The notes: generated by a model from the sequence alone, not told the origin. 64,000 bases of DNA from Streptomyces sp. RKND-216 (GCF_004795255.1 NZ_SSBQ01000002.1:5180001-5244000), one strand, 5' to 3'. Shown: positions 11,860 to 20,338, numbered from the stretch's first letter. Made by a program: numbers and translations.

Positions 11860-11950
11860 CCCCCGCCGGCCCGCCCACGGCGGACGCCCGCCGCCCGACC
11901 CGCCGCCCCCGCACGCCCGGACGGCCGGGCACAGGAAGAGGACCCGCGAC

Positions 11951-12811
11951 ATGAAGCAATTCACCGGCACCGGCCCGGGCGTCCGGATGACGAAGGGCGA
12001 GTCCCCTGCGGCCGGTGGCGGCATCGACGCCACCCGGCTCGCCGGGGTGGACATGACCCTCGCCTACGATCAGCGCACCATCGCCCGCGCGCTGTCCGTC
12101 TCCGTCCCCGACGAGTCCTTCACCGTCGTCGTCGGCCCCAACGCCTGCGGCAAGTCCACGCTGCTGCGCGCCCTGTCCCGGATGCTGAAGCCCGCCGTGG
12201 GCCGGGTGTTGCTGGACGGCCGCGACATCGCGGCGCTGCCCGCCAAGCAGGTCGCCCGCACCCTCGGCCTCCTGCCGCAGTCCTCCCTCGCTCCGGACGG
12301 CATCACCGTCGCCGACCTCGTCGGACGCGGCCGCTACCCGCACCAGAGCCTGCTGCGCCAGTGGTCGCGCGAGGACGAGCGGATCGTCGACCGGGCCATG
12401 GCCGCCACCGGCGTCTCCGCCCTGGCCGACCGCTTCGTCGAGGAGCTCTCCGGCGGTCAGCGGCAGCGGGTGTGGATCGCGATGGTGCTGGCCCAGGAGA
12501 CGCCGCTGCTGCTGCTCGACGAGCCCACGACATATCTGGACATCGCCCATCAGATCGACATCCTCGACCTGTGCGCCGGGCTGCACGAGGACGGCCGCAC
12601 GGTGGTGGCCGTCCTGCACGACCTCAACCACGCCGCCCGGTACGCGACCCACCTCATCGCGATGCGCGACGGCCGCGTCGTCGCCGAGGGGCGGCCGCAG
12701 GACGTCGTCACCGCGGAGCTGGTGGAGAACGTCTTCGGCATGCCGTGCCGGGTCATCGACGACCCGGAGACCGGCACCCCCCTGGTCGTCCCGGCCGCCC
12801 GCCGGCGGTAG
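11951..12811 (+). CDS. Siderophore ABC transporter ATP-binding protein (FecE/FepC type)
   Basis: 286 residues. ATG start supported by AGGAAGAGG about eight bases upstream; an internal ATG twelve codons on is the alternative. Walker A GPNACGKST, Q-loop LPQSS, ABC signature LSGGQRQRVW, Walker B LLLLDEPTT followed by D-loop YLD, and switch His in VLHDLNHA are all intact. It powers import by the two permeases encoded just upstream. The first 30 residues before the ABC fold are longer than in most FecE proteins. Cytoplasmic face of the membrane. Confidence 0.95.
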   Translation: MKQFTGTGPGVRMTKGESPAAGGGIDATRLAGVDMTLAYDQRTIARALSVSVPDESFTVVVGPNACGKSTLLRALSRMLKPAVGRVLLDGRDIAALPAKQVARTLGLLPQSSLAPDGITVADLVGRGRYPHQSLLRQWSREDERIVDRAMAATGVSALADRFVEELSGGQRQRVWIAMVLAQETPLLLLDEPTTYLDIAHQIDILDLCAGLHEDGRTVVAVLHDLNHAARYATHLIAMRDGRVVAEGRPQDVVTAELVENVFGMPCRVIDDPETGTPLVVPAARRR

Positions 12812-12896
12812 CCGCCTCCCGCACACGGGGGCGACTTTGCGCCGTCGGCGCGACGGGCCGCGCGACCGCCCGCCCCGAACGGGTAGCGTCGCCCCC

Positions 12897-13445
12897 ATGA
12901 ACGACGCGACGCCCGGCGACGCCCCGGACCAGCCCGGACCCCGTCCCGGCCCCCGCCCGCTGCCGGGCCCGCCGCCGCACGGACCGGGGGCGCCCGGACC
13001 CGTGCGCCGCCCGCTGGGCACGCACGGCGGCGCGGGTCCGCACACGCCCGCTCCCGCCGCTCCCGAGCCGGCGCCGAAGCCCGCTCCGGAGGCTCCAGCT
13101 CCGGGGACGTCCGGGCCCGGCACGCCCGGGCCAGAAGCGACCGAGCCCGATGCGACCGAGCCCGGCCCGCCCGAGGCGGCGACCCCCGCCAACGCCCTTG
13201 CGGACGCGCGCCACGACGGCCTCGACGCGCACCACGACGGCCGCCCGGACGAGGAGGACCATGGTCCGCAGCCGCTCGGCGTGCGAATCGAGCAGACCGG
13301 CGACCCCGACGTGGACGCGCAGCTCCAGCGCCTGGAGGACGCCGACCACCTCGCCGTGTCCGGCCACCTCGAGGTGTACGAGGATGTGCACCGCGGCCTG
13401 CGCGACACGCTGACCGCGCTCGACCGGCACGACACCAGGAGCTGA
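12897..13445 (+). CDS. Pro-rich hypothetical protein upstream of tlyA
   Basis: 182 residues, ATG start. Residues 1 to about 115 are disordered, dominated by Pro, Gly, Ala and Glu with PGPRPGPRP and EPDATEPG strings. The last 65 residues are a compact acidic helical segment (TGDPDVDAQLQRLEDAD, HLEVYEDVHRGLRDTLTAL). No signal peptide, membrane span or enzyme motif. It ends 7 nt before tlyA, so it is probably co-transcribed with tlyA and nadK. A short conserved helical protein in this place is common in Streptomyces, but I do not know its function. Confidence 0.8.
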   Translation: MNDATPGDAPDQPGPRPGPRPLPGPPPHGPGAPGPVRRPLGTHGGAGPHTPAPAAPEPAPKPAPEAPAPGTSGPGTPGPEATEPDATEPGPPEAATPANALADARHDGLDAHHDGRPDEEDHGPQPLGVRIEQTGDPDVDAQLQRLEDADHLAVSGHLEVYEDVHRGLRDTLTALDRHDTRS

Positions 13446-13452
13446 CCCGCAC

Positions 13453-14274
13453 GTGGCTGCGACCCGCCCGCAACGCAAGCGTCTCGACGCGGAACTGGTG
13501 CGCCGCAGGCTCGCCCGTTCCCGCGAGCACGCGAGCCGGCTGATCGCCGAGGGGCGGGTGACCGTCGGCGGTGCGACCGCCACCAAGGCGGCCACCCAGG
13601 TCGAGACCAGCGCCGCTCTCGTAGTCCGGGAGGACGACGCCGACCCGGACTACGTCTCCCGAGGCGGCCACAAGCTCGCCGGCGCTCTCGAGGTCTTCGT
13701 CCCGCAGGGGCTGGAGGTCACCGGCCGCCGCGCGCTGGACGCGGGCGCGTCCACCGGCGGGTTCACCGACGTGCTGCTCCGGGCCGGGGCCGGACACGTC
13801 GTCGCCGCCGACGTCGGCTACGGCCAGCTCGCCTGGTCCCTCCAGAGCGACCCGCGCGTCACCGTCAAGGACCGCACGAACGTACGCGAGATGACCGCGG
13901 AGGACGTGGACGGCCGGCCCGTCGGCCTGGTCGTCGGCGACCTGTCGTTCATCCCGCTCGGACTCGTGCTGCCCGCGCTCGTCCGGTGCGCCGCACCCGA
14001 CGCCGACCTGCTGCTGATGGTCAAACCGCAGTTCGAGGTCGGCAGGGAACGGCTCGGCAGCGGCGGCGTGGTGCGCAGCGCCGCCCTGCGCGCGGAGGCC
14101 GTGCGGACGGTGGCGGAACGGGCGGCGCACCTCGGCCTCGGCGTGCGCGGCGTCACCGCCAGCCCGCTGCCCGGGCCGTCCGGGAACGTCGAGTACTTCC
14201 TGTGGCTGCGCGCCGGTGCACCGAAGCTGGATCCGGCGGACGTCGAACGAGCGGTGGCGGAGGGGCCCCAGTGA
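13453..14274 (+). CDS. tlyA: TlyA family rRNA (cytidine-2'-O)-methyltransferase
   Basis: 273 residues, GTG start. An N-terminal S4 RNA-binding domain (RLDAELVRRRLARSREHASRLI to residue about 65) precedes an FtsJ/RrmJ-like methyltransferase. The SAM-binding loop is DAGASTGGFTDVLL, and VKPQFEVG carries the catalytic Lys. In mycobacteria TlyA methylates C1409 of 16S and C1920 of 23S rRNA, which creates capreomycin sensitivity; the same role is expected here. An older label, hemolysin A, refers to the same family. The stop overlaps the nadK start by 4 nt. Confidence 0.94.
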   Translation: MAATRPQRKRLDAELVRRRLARSREHASRLIAEGRVTVGGATATKAATQVETSAALVVREDDADPDYVSRGGHKLAGALEVFVPQGLEVTGRRALDAGASTGGFTDVLLRAGAGHVVAADVGYGQLAWSLQSDPRVTVKDRTNVREMTAEDVDGRPVGLVVGDLSFIPLGLVLPALVRCAAPDADLLLMVKPQFEVGRERLGSGGVVRSAALRAEAVRTVAERAAHLGLGVRGVTASPLPGPSGNVEYFLWLRAGAPKLDPADVERAVAEGPQ

Positions 14275-15215
14275 CGACGAAGGCGACCGAGACGACCCCG
14301 GGGACGCGTGCGGAGGCCGACGCCGCCCGCACCGTCTTCCTGCTGGCGCACACCGGGCGGCCCGCCGCCGTCCGCAGCGCCGAACTCGTGGTCCAGGGAC
14401 TGCTGCGCAACGGCATTGGTGTGCGCGTGCTGGGCGACGAGGCCAGCGACATGCCGCTGCCCCCCGCCGTGGAGACCGTCGAGGCCGCCCCGGACGTGCT
14501 CGACGGCTGCGAACTGCTCGTCGTGCTGGGCGGCGACGGCACGCTGCTCCGCGGCGCGGAGTTCGCGCGCGCGTCGGGTGTGCCCATGCTCGGCGTCAAC
14601 CTCGGCCGGGTCGGCTTCCTCGCCGAGGCCGAACGTGACGACCTGGACCGGGTCGTGCACCGGGTGGTCGGCCGCAGCTACGAGGTCGAGGAGCGTATGA
14701 CGCTCGACGTGCTGGTGCGCAACGACGGCCAGGTGGTGCACACCGACTGGGCGCTCAACGAGGCGTCCGTCGAGAAGGCCGCCCGCGAACGCATGCTGGA
14801 GGTCGTCACCGAGGTCGACGGCCGGCCCGTCACCGGGTTCGGCGGCGACGGCGTCGTCTGCGCCACGCCCACCGGCTCCACGGCCTACGCTTTCTCGGCC
14901 GGCGGCCCCGTGGTGTGGCCCGAGGTGGAGGCCCTGCTCATGGTGCCGATCAGCGCCCACGCGCTGTTCGCCAAGCCGCTGGTGACCGCGCCCGAATCGG
15001 TGCTCGCCGTGGAGGTGCAGCGGCAGACCCCGCACGGCGTCCTGTGGTGCGACGGGCGCCGCAGCGTCGAACTCCCCGCCGGCGCCCGGGTGGAGGTCCG
15101 CCGTGGCGCCGTCCCGGTACGTCTCGCCCGACTGCACCACGCGTCGTTCACGGACCGCCTGGTCGCGAAGTTCGCCCTCCCGGTGGCCGGCTGGCGTGGT
15201 GCCCGCCGCCCCTAG
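14271..15215 (+). CDS. nadK: NAD kinase
   Basis: 314 residues, GTG start overlapping the tlyA stop (GTGA). Diagnostic motifs: LGGDGTLLRGAE (the GGDG ATP/NAD site), NLGRVGFL, the NE/D segment ALNEASVEK, and TPTGSTAYAFSAGGP. The enzyme phosphorylates NAD to NADP, the only route to NADP in the cell. Usual family length is about 290-320. Its stop codon overlaps the stop of the convergent downstream gene. Confidence 0.96.
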   Translation: MTTKATETTPGTRAEADAARTVFLLAHTGRPAAVRSAELVVQGLLRNGIGVRVLGDEASDMPLPPAVETVEAAPDVLDGCELLVVLGGDGTLLRGAEFARASGVPMLGVNLGRVGFLAEAERDDLDRVVHRVVGRSYEVEERMTLDVLVRNDGQVVHTDWALNEASVEKAARERMLEVVTEVDGRPVTGFGGDGVVCATPTGSTAYAFSAGGPVVWPEVEALLMVPISAHALFAKPLVTAPESVLAVEVQRQTPHGVLWCDGRRSVELPAGARVEVRRGAVPVRLARLHHASFTDRLVAKFALPVAGWRGARRP

Positions 15216-15222
15216 GCGGCGG
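15203..15222. terminator. Short hairpin spanning two convergent stop codons
   Basis: ccgccgcc, loop ccta, ggcggcgg: a perfect 8-bp stem in which the shared CTAG provides the TAG stop for nadK and for the opposing gene. It may act as a minimal bidirectional terminator. Confidence 0.55.
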
Positions 15223-15634
15223 AGCGGCGGGTCGTGACGCGGAGGGAGAGGATCTCCGCGACGGCCTCCAGCCAGCGCGCCGCCTGCTCGTCGCCGTCCG
15301 GCCCGGTGACGACCGTGGCCGCCGTCTCCAGCCAGCCGCGGACCTGTTCCGCGGCGGCCTCGCCCGGCACGGGCCCCTCCAGTTCCGCCGCGTAGCGGGC
15401 GCCGCCGCTGCGGACGACCTTGGCGAGGAACGCCACCGCGCGCGGCGGCACGCCCAGCCGGTCCAGGCGCACGGCGGCACCGACGGCGCCGTCGCCGAAC
15501 AGCGCGGTGCGGTGCGGCCCGCCGAACGACAGTCCGTAGCGCAGCATCGCCGCCGGATCGGCCTGCGCCAGCTCGTCGTCGGTCCGCGACGAGGGCGGGG
15601 GAGTGGATGCGGAGTGCATGCGTGCCTCGGTCAT
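15212..15634 (-). CDS. Uncharacterised protein, last gene of the WXG/cysteine-protease cluster
   Basis: 140 residues. ATG start overlaps the stop of the preceding lipoprotein gene (ATGA), so the two are translationally coupled. Residues 1-25 are Ser/Pro-rich; the rest is predicted helical, with LTT-free segments such as RLDRLGVPPRAVAFLAKVVRSG and EQVRGWLETAATVV. It has no signal peptide, so it should be cytoplasmic. I do not recognise a family. Position suggests a helper role such as secretion chaperone or cytoplasmic immunity for the upstream effector; this is inference. It is convergent with nadK and overlaps its end. Confidence 0.75.
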   Translation of the reverse strand: MTEARMHSASTPPPSSRTDDELAQADPAAMLRYGLSFGGPHRTALFGDGAVGAAVRLDRLGVPPRAVAFLAKVVRSGGARYAAELEGPVPGEAAAEQVRGWLETAATVVTGPDGDEQAARWLEAVAEILSLRVTTRRSAA

Positions 15635-16119
15635 TTCACGGTCACGGTGTAGGTGTGGATCTTCGCCCGGTCCTCGGCGTCGGGCGTGGGGCTCCCGCTC
15701 GGGACCGGGCTGGGCACGACCGGCCCGCCACTGTCCCCGCCGCCCGTGCAGGCGGTGTAGGGGCACTGGATGAGGCGGATCTTCGTGGTGCCCTCGCCCA
15801 CTGCCTTGAAGCGGAAGGAGTGCGTACCCTTTGCGCCGCCCTCCCCGACTCCGCTCCCGCCCCAGTCCTCTTCGTCGGCGACATCGCGCACGACCGCGTC
15901 GTCGGGCCGGGGCACGGTGACGTACCAGTGCTCGCCCATGGCGACGTCGAGCGGTACGGAAAGGGTGAACTCCTCGCCCACCTCGGTTCGGATTCGCCGG
16001 TCGTCGAGGCCGTGTGTGTCGGAGCCGAAGAGGCTGCAGCCTGCGAGGGCGAACACCAGCAGAATGCAGGTGGCGGACCCTCGTCCTGTTGAGCGGGCGG
16101 TGCGGTGCATGGTGCTCAT
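15631..16119 (-). CDS. Chagasin-like (I42-type) lipoprotein, putative cysteine-protease inhibitor
   Basis: 162 residues. Start chosen at the ATG four bases past the effector stop, because it gives a good lipoprotein signal: Arg-rich start, hydrophobic ILLVFALAG, then Cys28. After the linker the protein follows the chagasin fold order: VGEEFTLSVP, then MGEHW at 61-65 where chagasins have TTGxxW, then GEGG with SFRFKA (92-106) matching GxGGxxxFxFxA, then VGEGTTKIRL, a CPYT turn where RPW would be, and a last strand HTYTVTVK. Cys119 and Cys124 could form a disulfide. Chagasins inhibit papain-family proteases through exactly these loops. It directly follows a gene with a papain-like domain. The match is by eye and divergent, so confidence in the family is moderate. 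Confidence 0.7.
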   Translation of the reverse strand: MSTMHRTARSTGRGSATCILLVFALAGCSLFGSDTHGLDDRRIRTEVGEEFTLSVPLDVAMGEHWYVTVPRPDDAVVRDVADEEDWGGSGVGEGGAKGTHSFRFKAVGEGTTKIRLIQCPYTACTGGGDSGGPVVPSPVPSGSPTPDAEDRAKIHTYTVTVK

Positions 16120-16123
16120 TTCG

Positions 16124-17698
16124 TCAGTCGGCGGGCAGATGAACGGCGTAGGCGTCGGGGAACCGTTCGTCGGAAGCCGCCTGCATGTTGCCGTTGACGA
16201 AGTCGTCCTCACTTACCCATGTCGTGGTTCCCCACGGGTTGTAGATCTGCAGCATGTCGCCCTCCTGGCCGACGATCATCATTGCGTGCCCCTCACGGCC
16301 GTTCGGGCCGTAGCCCTCCACGCCGATCGGCACCGGCTTGCCCTCGGCCACGGACTTCTCGATCTCCGGCAGCACGTCCCGGCGGGCGTCCGCGCTGCGG
16401 GTCTCCTCGAACTCGTAGCCGCTTCCGGTATGCGGGCTGATCTCGTCGTTGACGATCTCGGTCTTCCCCTCGTTGTCCATGCCCGCAGGGGTGTCGGAGA
16501 ACCAGCCGTCGTAGTTGCCGTCTCCCTCTTCGTGCAAGCGCATCTGCTCGTCGCCGAGACGTTCTCTGAACGCCTGAGGATCGTCCTCCTGGCCCGAAGG
16601 CCCTCCGGTCAGCTCCAGCGCGTACACGGGGTCGACCATGGCACGGGCCGTGACCGTTGAGGAGGGCACACACGTGGCTCCCTCCTGTGACCAGTTCTCG
16701 TCTCCGCGCCCCGCCGCGAACGTCTGATCCTCGGTGCCGACCTTGCTGCCGTAGCCCGTCGTGATGGGCGATAGGTGTTCCTGGAGCCAGACCGGGTCCT
16801 TGCCGTGGATCTTGTCGCGGAACTCCCCGACCTCGTCGAGGCTGTAGCCCGCCGCGAGTGCCTTGACGAGGTAGGCGCGTTCCTGAGGGGACCCGGAGTC
16901 GGCGAGCATCCGTTCGAACTCGACCTGCTCCTGCGGGCTCATCTTCTCCAGGTGACGCCCCGACCGTTCCAGGTCGTTGGCCGTCAGGAGCTCGTTCTGC
17001 TCCAGCGGGCCGCCGACCTGGCCGATGTCGGCGAGGACGAGGCGGTCGGCGGCGGAGATCTCGTCCGTCCGCATCTGTCCGGCGCGCGCCTCGGAGGCGA
17101 ACTTGTTGAGCACCCGCGCGGCCGTCCGCGCCGCGTCGTCCGCCTTGACGGCCGCCGCGTGCAGCTCGTCCGCGCCCCCGACGGCGATCTTCTGAGCACG
17201 CTTGCGTTCCTCCTCCTCGGCGTCCTTCTCCACCCAGTCGTCGAAGAAGCCGTCCTCGCCGCCGAGGATGGTGCGGGCCCGACGCAGCTGGCCGCGGCCG
17301 GACTCGTCGGTCGACTGCGCGGAGGTCAGGGCGTCGGACAGGTCGTACAGCGCCTTCGACGCCTTGCGGAACGCCTCCTCCATCTGCTCGGCGGAACGGC
17401 CGGCGGCGGCCACAACCTCGGCGGCCCTGGCGCCCGTGCCGCCCACCCAGACCGAGGGGAGGCCGGACCTGGCCACCGCTTCGACGCGGGTCTGCACGTC
17501 CCCGGCGTCGTCGGCCTGGCTCTTGTACGTCTTCGCGAGGCCGTCCAGCGTGCTCGGGGAGCCGACGGGTGCCGAGACGTCGAGCAGTTTGCCGATCGCG
17601 TCGAGCAGGGTGTTCTTGTCCCCGGCGTCGGAGACGGACTTCCGGTGTCCGGCTATCGCTTCCCTGCGGTCGGTGGTGGATTCGCCTACTGCGGCCAT
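16124..17698 (-). CDS. WXG-like protein with C-terminal papain-like domain (putative type VII-exported effector)
   Basis: 524 residues, ATG start. Residues 1-140 form a helical WXG100-like module with the turn SVWVGG (W84-V85-G86) followed by a long helix RAAEVVAAAGRSAEQMEEAF. A charged helical middle (150-300) follows. The last 190 residues look like a cysteine peptidase: NWSQEGATCVPS (Gln338, Cys343), EGHAMMIVG (His471) and IYNPWG (Asn487), the order and surroundings of a papain/C39 oxyanion Gln and Cys-His-Asn triad. No Sec or Tat signal, consistent with ESX/type VII export. No ESX ATPase is encoded nearby, so export would need one elsewhere. Neighbours are a small WXG/EspC-like protein upstream and a chagasin-like lipoprotein 4 nt downstream. 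The catalytic assignment is inferred from motif spacing. Confidence 0.75.
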   Translation of the reverse strand: MAAVGESTTDRREAIAGHRKSVSDAGDKNTLLDAIGKLLDVSAPVGSPSTLDGLAKTYKSQADDAGDVQTRVEAVARSGLPSVWVGGTGARAAEVVAAAGRSAEQMEEAFRKASKALYDLSDALTSAQSTDESGRGQLRRARTILGGEDGFFDDWVEKDAEEEERKRAQKIAVGGADELHAAAVKADDAARTAARVLNKFASEARAGQMRTDEISAADRLVLADIGQVGGPLEQNELLTANDLERSGRHLEKMSPQEQVEFERMLADSGSPQERAYLVKALAAGYSLDEVGEFRDKIHGKDPVWLQEHLSPITTGYGSKVGTEDQTFAAGRGDENWSQEGATCVPSSTVTARAMVDPVYALELTGGPSGQEDDPQAFRERLGDEQMRLHEEGDGNYDGWFSDTPAGMDNEGKTEIVNDEISPHTGSGYEFEETRSADARRDVLPEIEKSVAEGKPVPIGVEGYGPNGREGHAMMIVGQEGDMLQIYNPWGTTTWVSEDDFVNGNMQAASDERFPDAYAVHLPAD

Positions 17699-17827
17699 GA
17701 CGTGTTCGCCCCGTGGGTGGTGGGTGGGTGACGGCGGACGCGCTCACCGGGCCGGCCGCGGCGGGCGCGGCCGTCGGGGCGCACGACGGGAGATGCGGAG
17801 GTTCGGTGAGGCCTGCTGCGGTGGGGC

Positions 17828-18361
17828 TCAGCCGAAGTCGGCGAGGCCCGGGGGCGTGTGCCTGGCCGGTGCGGGTCCGCCGACGAGGGGCGGGTCGCCG
17901 AGGGCGGCGGGGCGTTCGCCGGGCACGGGCCCACCGACGAGCGGCGGGTCGCCGATGACTGCGGGGCGTTCGCCGGGCGCCGGTCCGCCGGTGACCCCCG
18001 GGTGGGGGAGCGTGGCCGGGGCGGGCATCGTCGTCAGGCCGTCTCCGCCGACGGCCGAGTTCAGCCCGTTCTGCGCGAAGGCGTCGGCGCCCTGGTAGTT
18101 CTGCTGCGAGATGCGGACCTTGTCCGCCAGCTCGTGCAACGCGGCCTCCAACACCTTCGCCTCGGCCTGCCAGGCGTCGGCGAAACCGTCGTGGGCCGGG
18201 CCCGAGTCCGAGCCGCCCAGCGTGTCGGCCGGGTAGCACACCTGCATGTCGACCGCCTTGCGGATGTCGCCGACGTCGTCGCCCGCCCGGTCGAGCTTGC
18301 CGGCCTCGCCGGCCATGCCGCTCTTCCGGACCTCGTAACCGTTCCCCGCCTCGCCGGACAT
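17828..18361 (-). CDS. WXG100/EspC-like type VII secretion target with Pro-rich tail
   Basis: 177 residues, ATG with GGGGAC upstream. Residues 1 to about 105 read as two helices around a central turn (LDRAGDDVGDIRKAVD; then FADAWQAEAKVLEAALHELADKV), the pattern of small ESX-secreted proteins. There is a lone Trp at the start of the second helix and no signal peptide. The C-terminal 60 residues are two 18-residue repeats rich in Pro and Gly (GERPAxxGDPPLVGGPxP). It lies 130 nt upstream of the WXG-papain gene on the same strand and could be its secretion partner. Alternative: a generic DUF2580-like protein. Confidence 0.75.
   Translation of the reverse strand: MSGEAGNGYEVRKSGMAGEAGKLDRAGDDVGDIRKAVDMQVCYPADTLGGSDSGPAHDGFADAWQAEAKVLEAALHELADKVRISQQNYQGADAFAQNGLNSAVGGDGLTTMPAPATLPHPGVTGGPAPGERPAVIGDPPLVGGPVPGERPAALGDPPLVGGPAPARHTPPGLADFG
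17875..17982 (-). repeat. Two tandem 54-bp coding repeats
   Basis: Two near-identical 54-bp units encode the 18-residue Pro/Gly-rich repeat at the C-terminus of the small WXG/EspC-like protein. Differences are mostly in the variable AV/AL positions. Confidence 0.85.
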
Positions 18362-18595
18362 GCCGCGTCCCCCTGCTCGCTCCGACCGGCACGCCCCCTC
18401 GGCCCCGGTACGCCGATCATGAGCATACCCGCGCTCGGTGTCATGACCACGGACGCCCGGTGCAGGTCAGGTGCCGTTGCCGTGCCGACACGCCCGGCAC
18501 GGGCGGACGTGCCGCCGTGGCTCGTGCACCCGTGCGGAGGGCCCCGCAGGGAGGGCGTACGACGGCCGGGGGTGGTTTCCGGCAGGGAACCTCGT

Positions 18596-20338
18596 ATGGT
18601 CGTATCCGTGTTGCAGGAGATGCGGATCAAGGACCTCGGCGTGATCGACGACGCCGTCGTCGAGCTGTCGCCCGGTTTCACTGCGGTGACCGGCGAGACC
18701 GGCGCGGGCAAGACCATGGTCGTCACCAGCCTCGGCCTGCTGCTCGGGGGCCGTGCCGACGCCGCCCTGGTGCGGGTCGGAGCCAGGTCCGCCGTCGTGG
18801 AGGGCCGCATCGTCGTCGCACCGGACGCCCCCGCGGCCGTACGGGCCGCCGAGGCGGGCGCCGAACTGGACGAGGACGCGCTGCTGGTCAGCCGTACCGT
18901 CTCTGCCGAGGGCCGCTCCCGGGCCCACGTCGGTGGCCGGTCCGTCCCGGTCGGGCTGCTCTCCGACCTGGGTGACGACCTGGTCGCGGTGCACGGCCAG
19001 ACCGACCAGCAGGGGCTGCTGCGCCCCTCCCGCCAGCGCCAGGCGCTGGACCGGTACGCGGGCGACGCCGTCGCCGGGCCGCTCGCCGCCTGGGGCGAGG
19101 CCTACAAGCGGCTGCGCTCGGTCACGCTGGAGCTGGAGGCGTTGACCACCCGGGCCCGCGAGCGGGCGCAGGAGGCCGACCTCCTGAGGTTCGGCATCGA
19201 GGAGATCGCCGCCGCCGAGCCCCGCGCGGGGGAGGACGGCGAGCTGGCCGCCGAGGCGGAACGTCTCCGCCACGCCGAGGCCCTCGCCTCGGCCGCCGCC
19301 ACGGCGCACGGCGCGCTCGCCGGCGACCCCGCCGATCCCGAGGGCGTGGACGCGAACGCGCTGGTCGCGGGCGCCCACCGCGCGCTGGAGGCGGTACGCG
19401 CCCACGACCCGGCGCTGGCCGCCCTCGCCGACCGGCTGAGCGAGGTGTCCATCCTGCTCACCGACGTCGCCGGGGAACTCGCCGGCTACGCCGACGACCT
19501 GGACGCCGACCCGCTCCGTCTCGCCGCGGTCGAGGAGCGCCGAGCCACTCTGACGCAGCTCACCCGCAAGTACGCCGACGACATCGCGGGCGTCCTCACC
19601 TGGTCCGAACGCAGCGCCGCCCGGCTCACCGAACTCGAGGGCGACGACGACCGGATCGGCGAACTCGCCGCGGAACGCGACGCGCTGCGCACCGAGCTGG
19701 CCGGTCTGGCCGCACAGCTCACCGAGGCACGTACGGGCGCGGCGAAGCGGTTCGCGGACGCGGTGACCGGCGAGCTGGGCGAACTGGCCATGCCGCACGC
19801 CCGGGTGTCGTTCGCGCTGCGCCGCACGGAGGACCCGCAGGGTCTGGAGATCGACGGTGGCGCCTACGCCTACGGGCCGCACGGCACCGACGAGGTGGAG
19901 CTGCTGCTCGCCCCGCATCCCGGGGCGCCGCCCCGGCCGGTCGCCAAGGGCGCCTCCGGTGGCGAACTGTCCCGGGTCATGCTGGCCGTCGAGGTCGTGT
20001 TCGCGGACTCGGACCCGGTGCCGACGTACCTGTTCGACGAGGTCGACGCGGGAGTGGGCGGCAAGGCGGCGGTCGAGGTGGGGCGACGCCTGGCCCGGCT
20101 GGCCCGTTCCGCGCAGGTCGTGGTCGTCACCCATCTCCCGCAGGTGGCGGCGTTCGCCGACCGGCACCTGGTGGTGGAGAAGACCGACGACGGCAGCGTC
20201 ACGCGCAGCGGCGTGCAGGCGATGGACGGGGAGGACCGGGTGCGGGAGCTGTCGCGGATGCTCGCCGGTCAGGAGGACTCGGAGCTGGCGCGGGCGCACG
20301 CGGAGGAACTGCTGGAGGCCGCCCGCGCCGAGGCGTGA
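18596..20338 (+). CDS. recN: DNA repair protein RecN
   Basis: 580 residues. ATG start with AGGGA upstream; a GTG four codons on is an alternative. SMC-like ATPase architecture: Walker A TGETGAGKTM near residue 38, the RecN motif HGQTDQQ, a long coiled-coil middle (about 165-370), ABC signature KGASGGELSRVMLA, Walker B TYLFDEVDAGVGG and the H-loop VVVVTHLPQVAAFAD. It binds broken DNA ends and holds sister strands together in double-strand break repair. Usual length is 550-590. The tlyA-nadK-recN order is standard in actinomycetes, but here a four-gene minus-strand cluster separates nadK from recN. Confidence 0.96.
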   Translation: MVVSVLQEMRIKDLGVIDDAVVELSPGFTAVTGETGAGKTMVVTSLGLLLGGRADAALVRVGARSAVVEGRIVVAPDAPAAVRAAEAGAELDEDALLVSRTVSAEGRSRAHVGGRSVPVGLLSDLGDDLVAVHGQTDQQGLLRPSRQRQALDRYAGDAVAGPLAAWGEAYKRLRSVTLELEALTTRARERAQEADLLRFGIEEIAAAEPRAGEDGELAAEAERLRHAEALASAAATAHGALAGDPADPEGVDANALVAGAHRALEAVRAHDPALAALADRLSEVSILLTDVAGELAGYADDLDADPLRLAAVEERRATLTQLTRKYADDIAGVLTWSERSAARLTELEGDDDRIGELAAERDALRTELAGLAAQLTEARTGAAKRFADAVTGELGELAMPHARVSFALRRTEDPQGLEIDGGAYAYGPHGTDEVELLLAPHPGAPPRPVAKGASGGELSRVMLAVEVVFADSDPVPTYLFDEVDAGVGGKAAVEVGRRLARLARSAQVVVVTHLPQVAAFADRHLVVEKTDDGSVTRSGVQAMDGEDRVRELSRMLAGQEDSELARAHAEELLEAARAEA

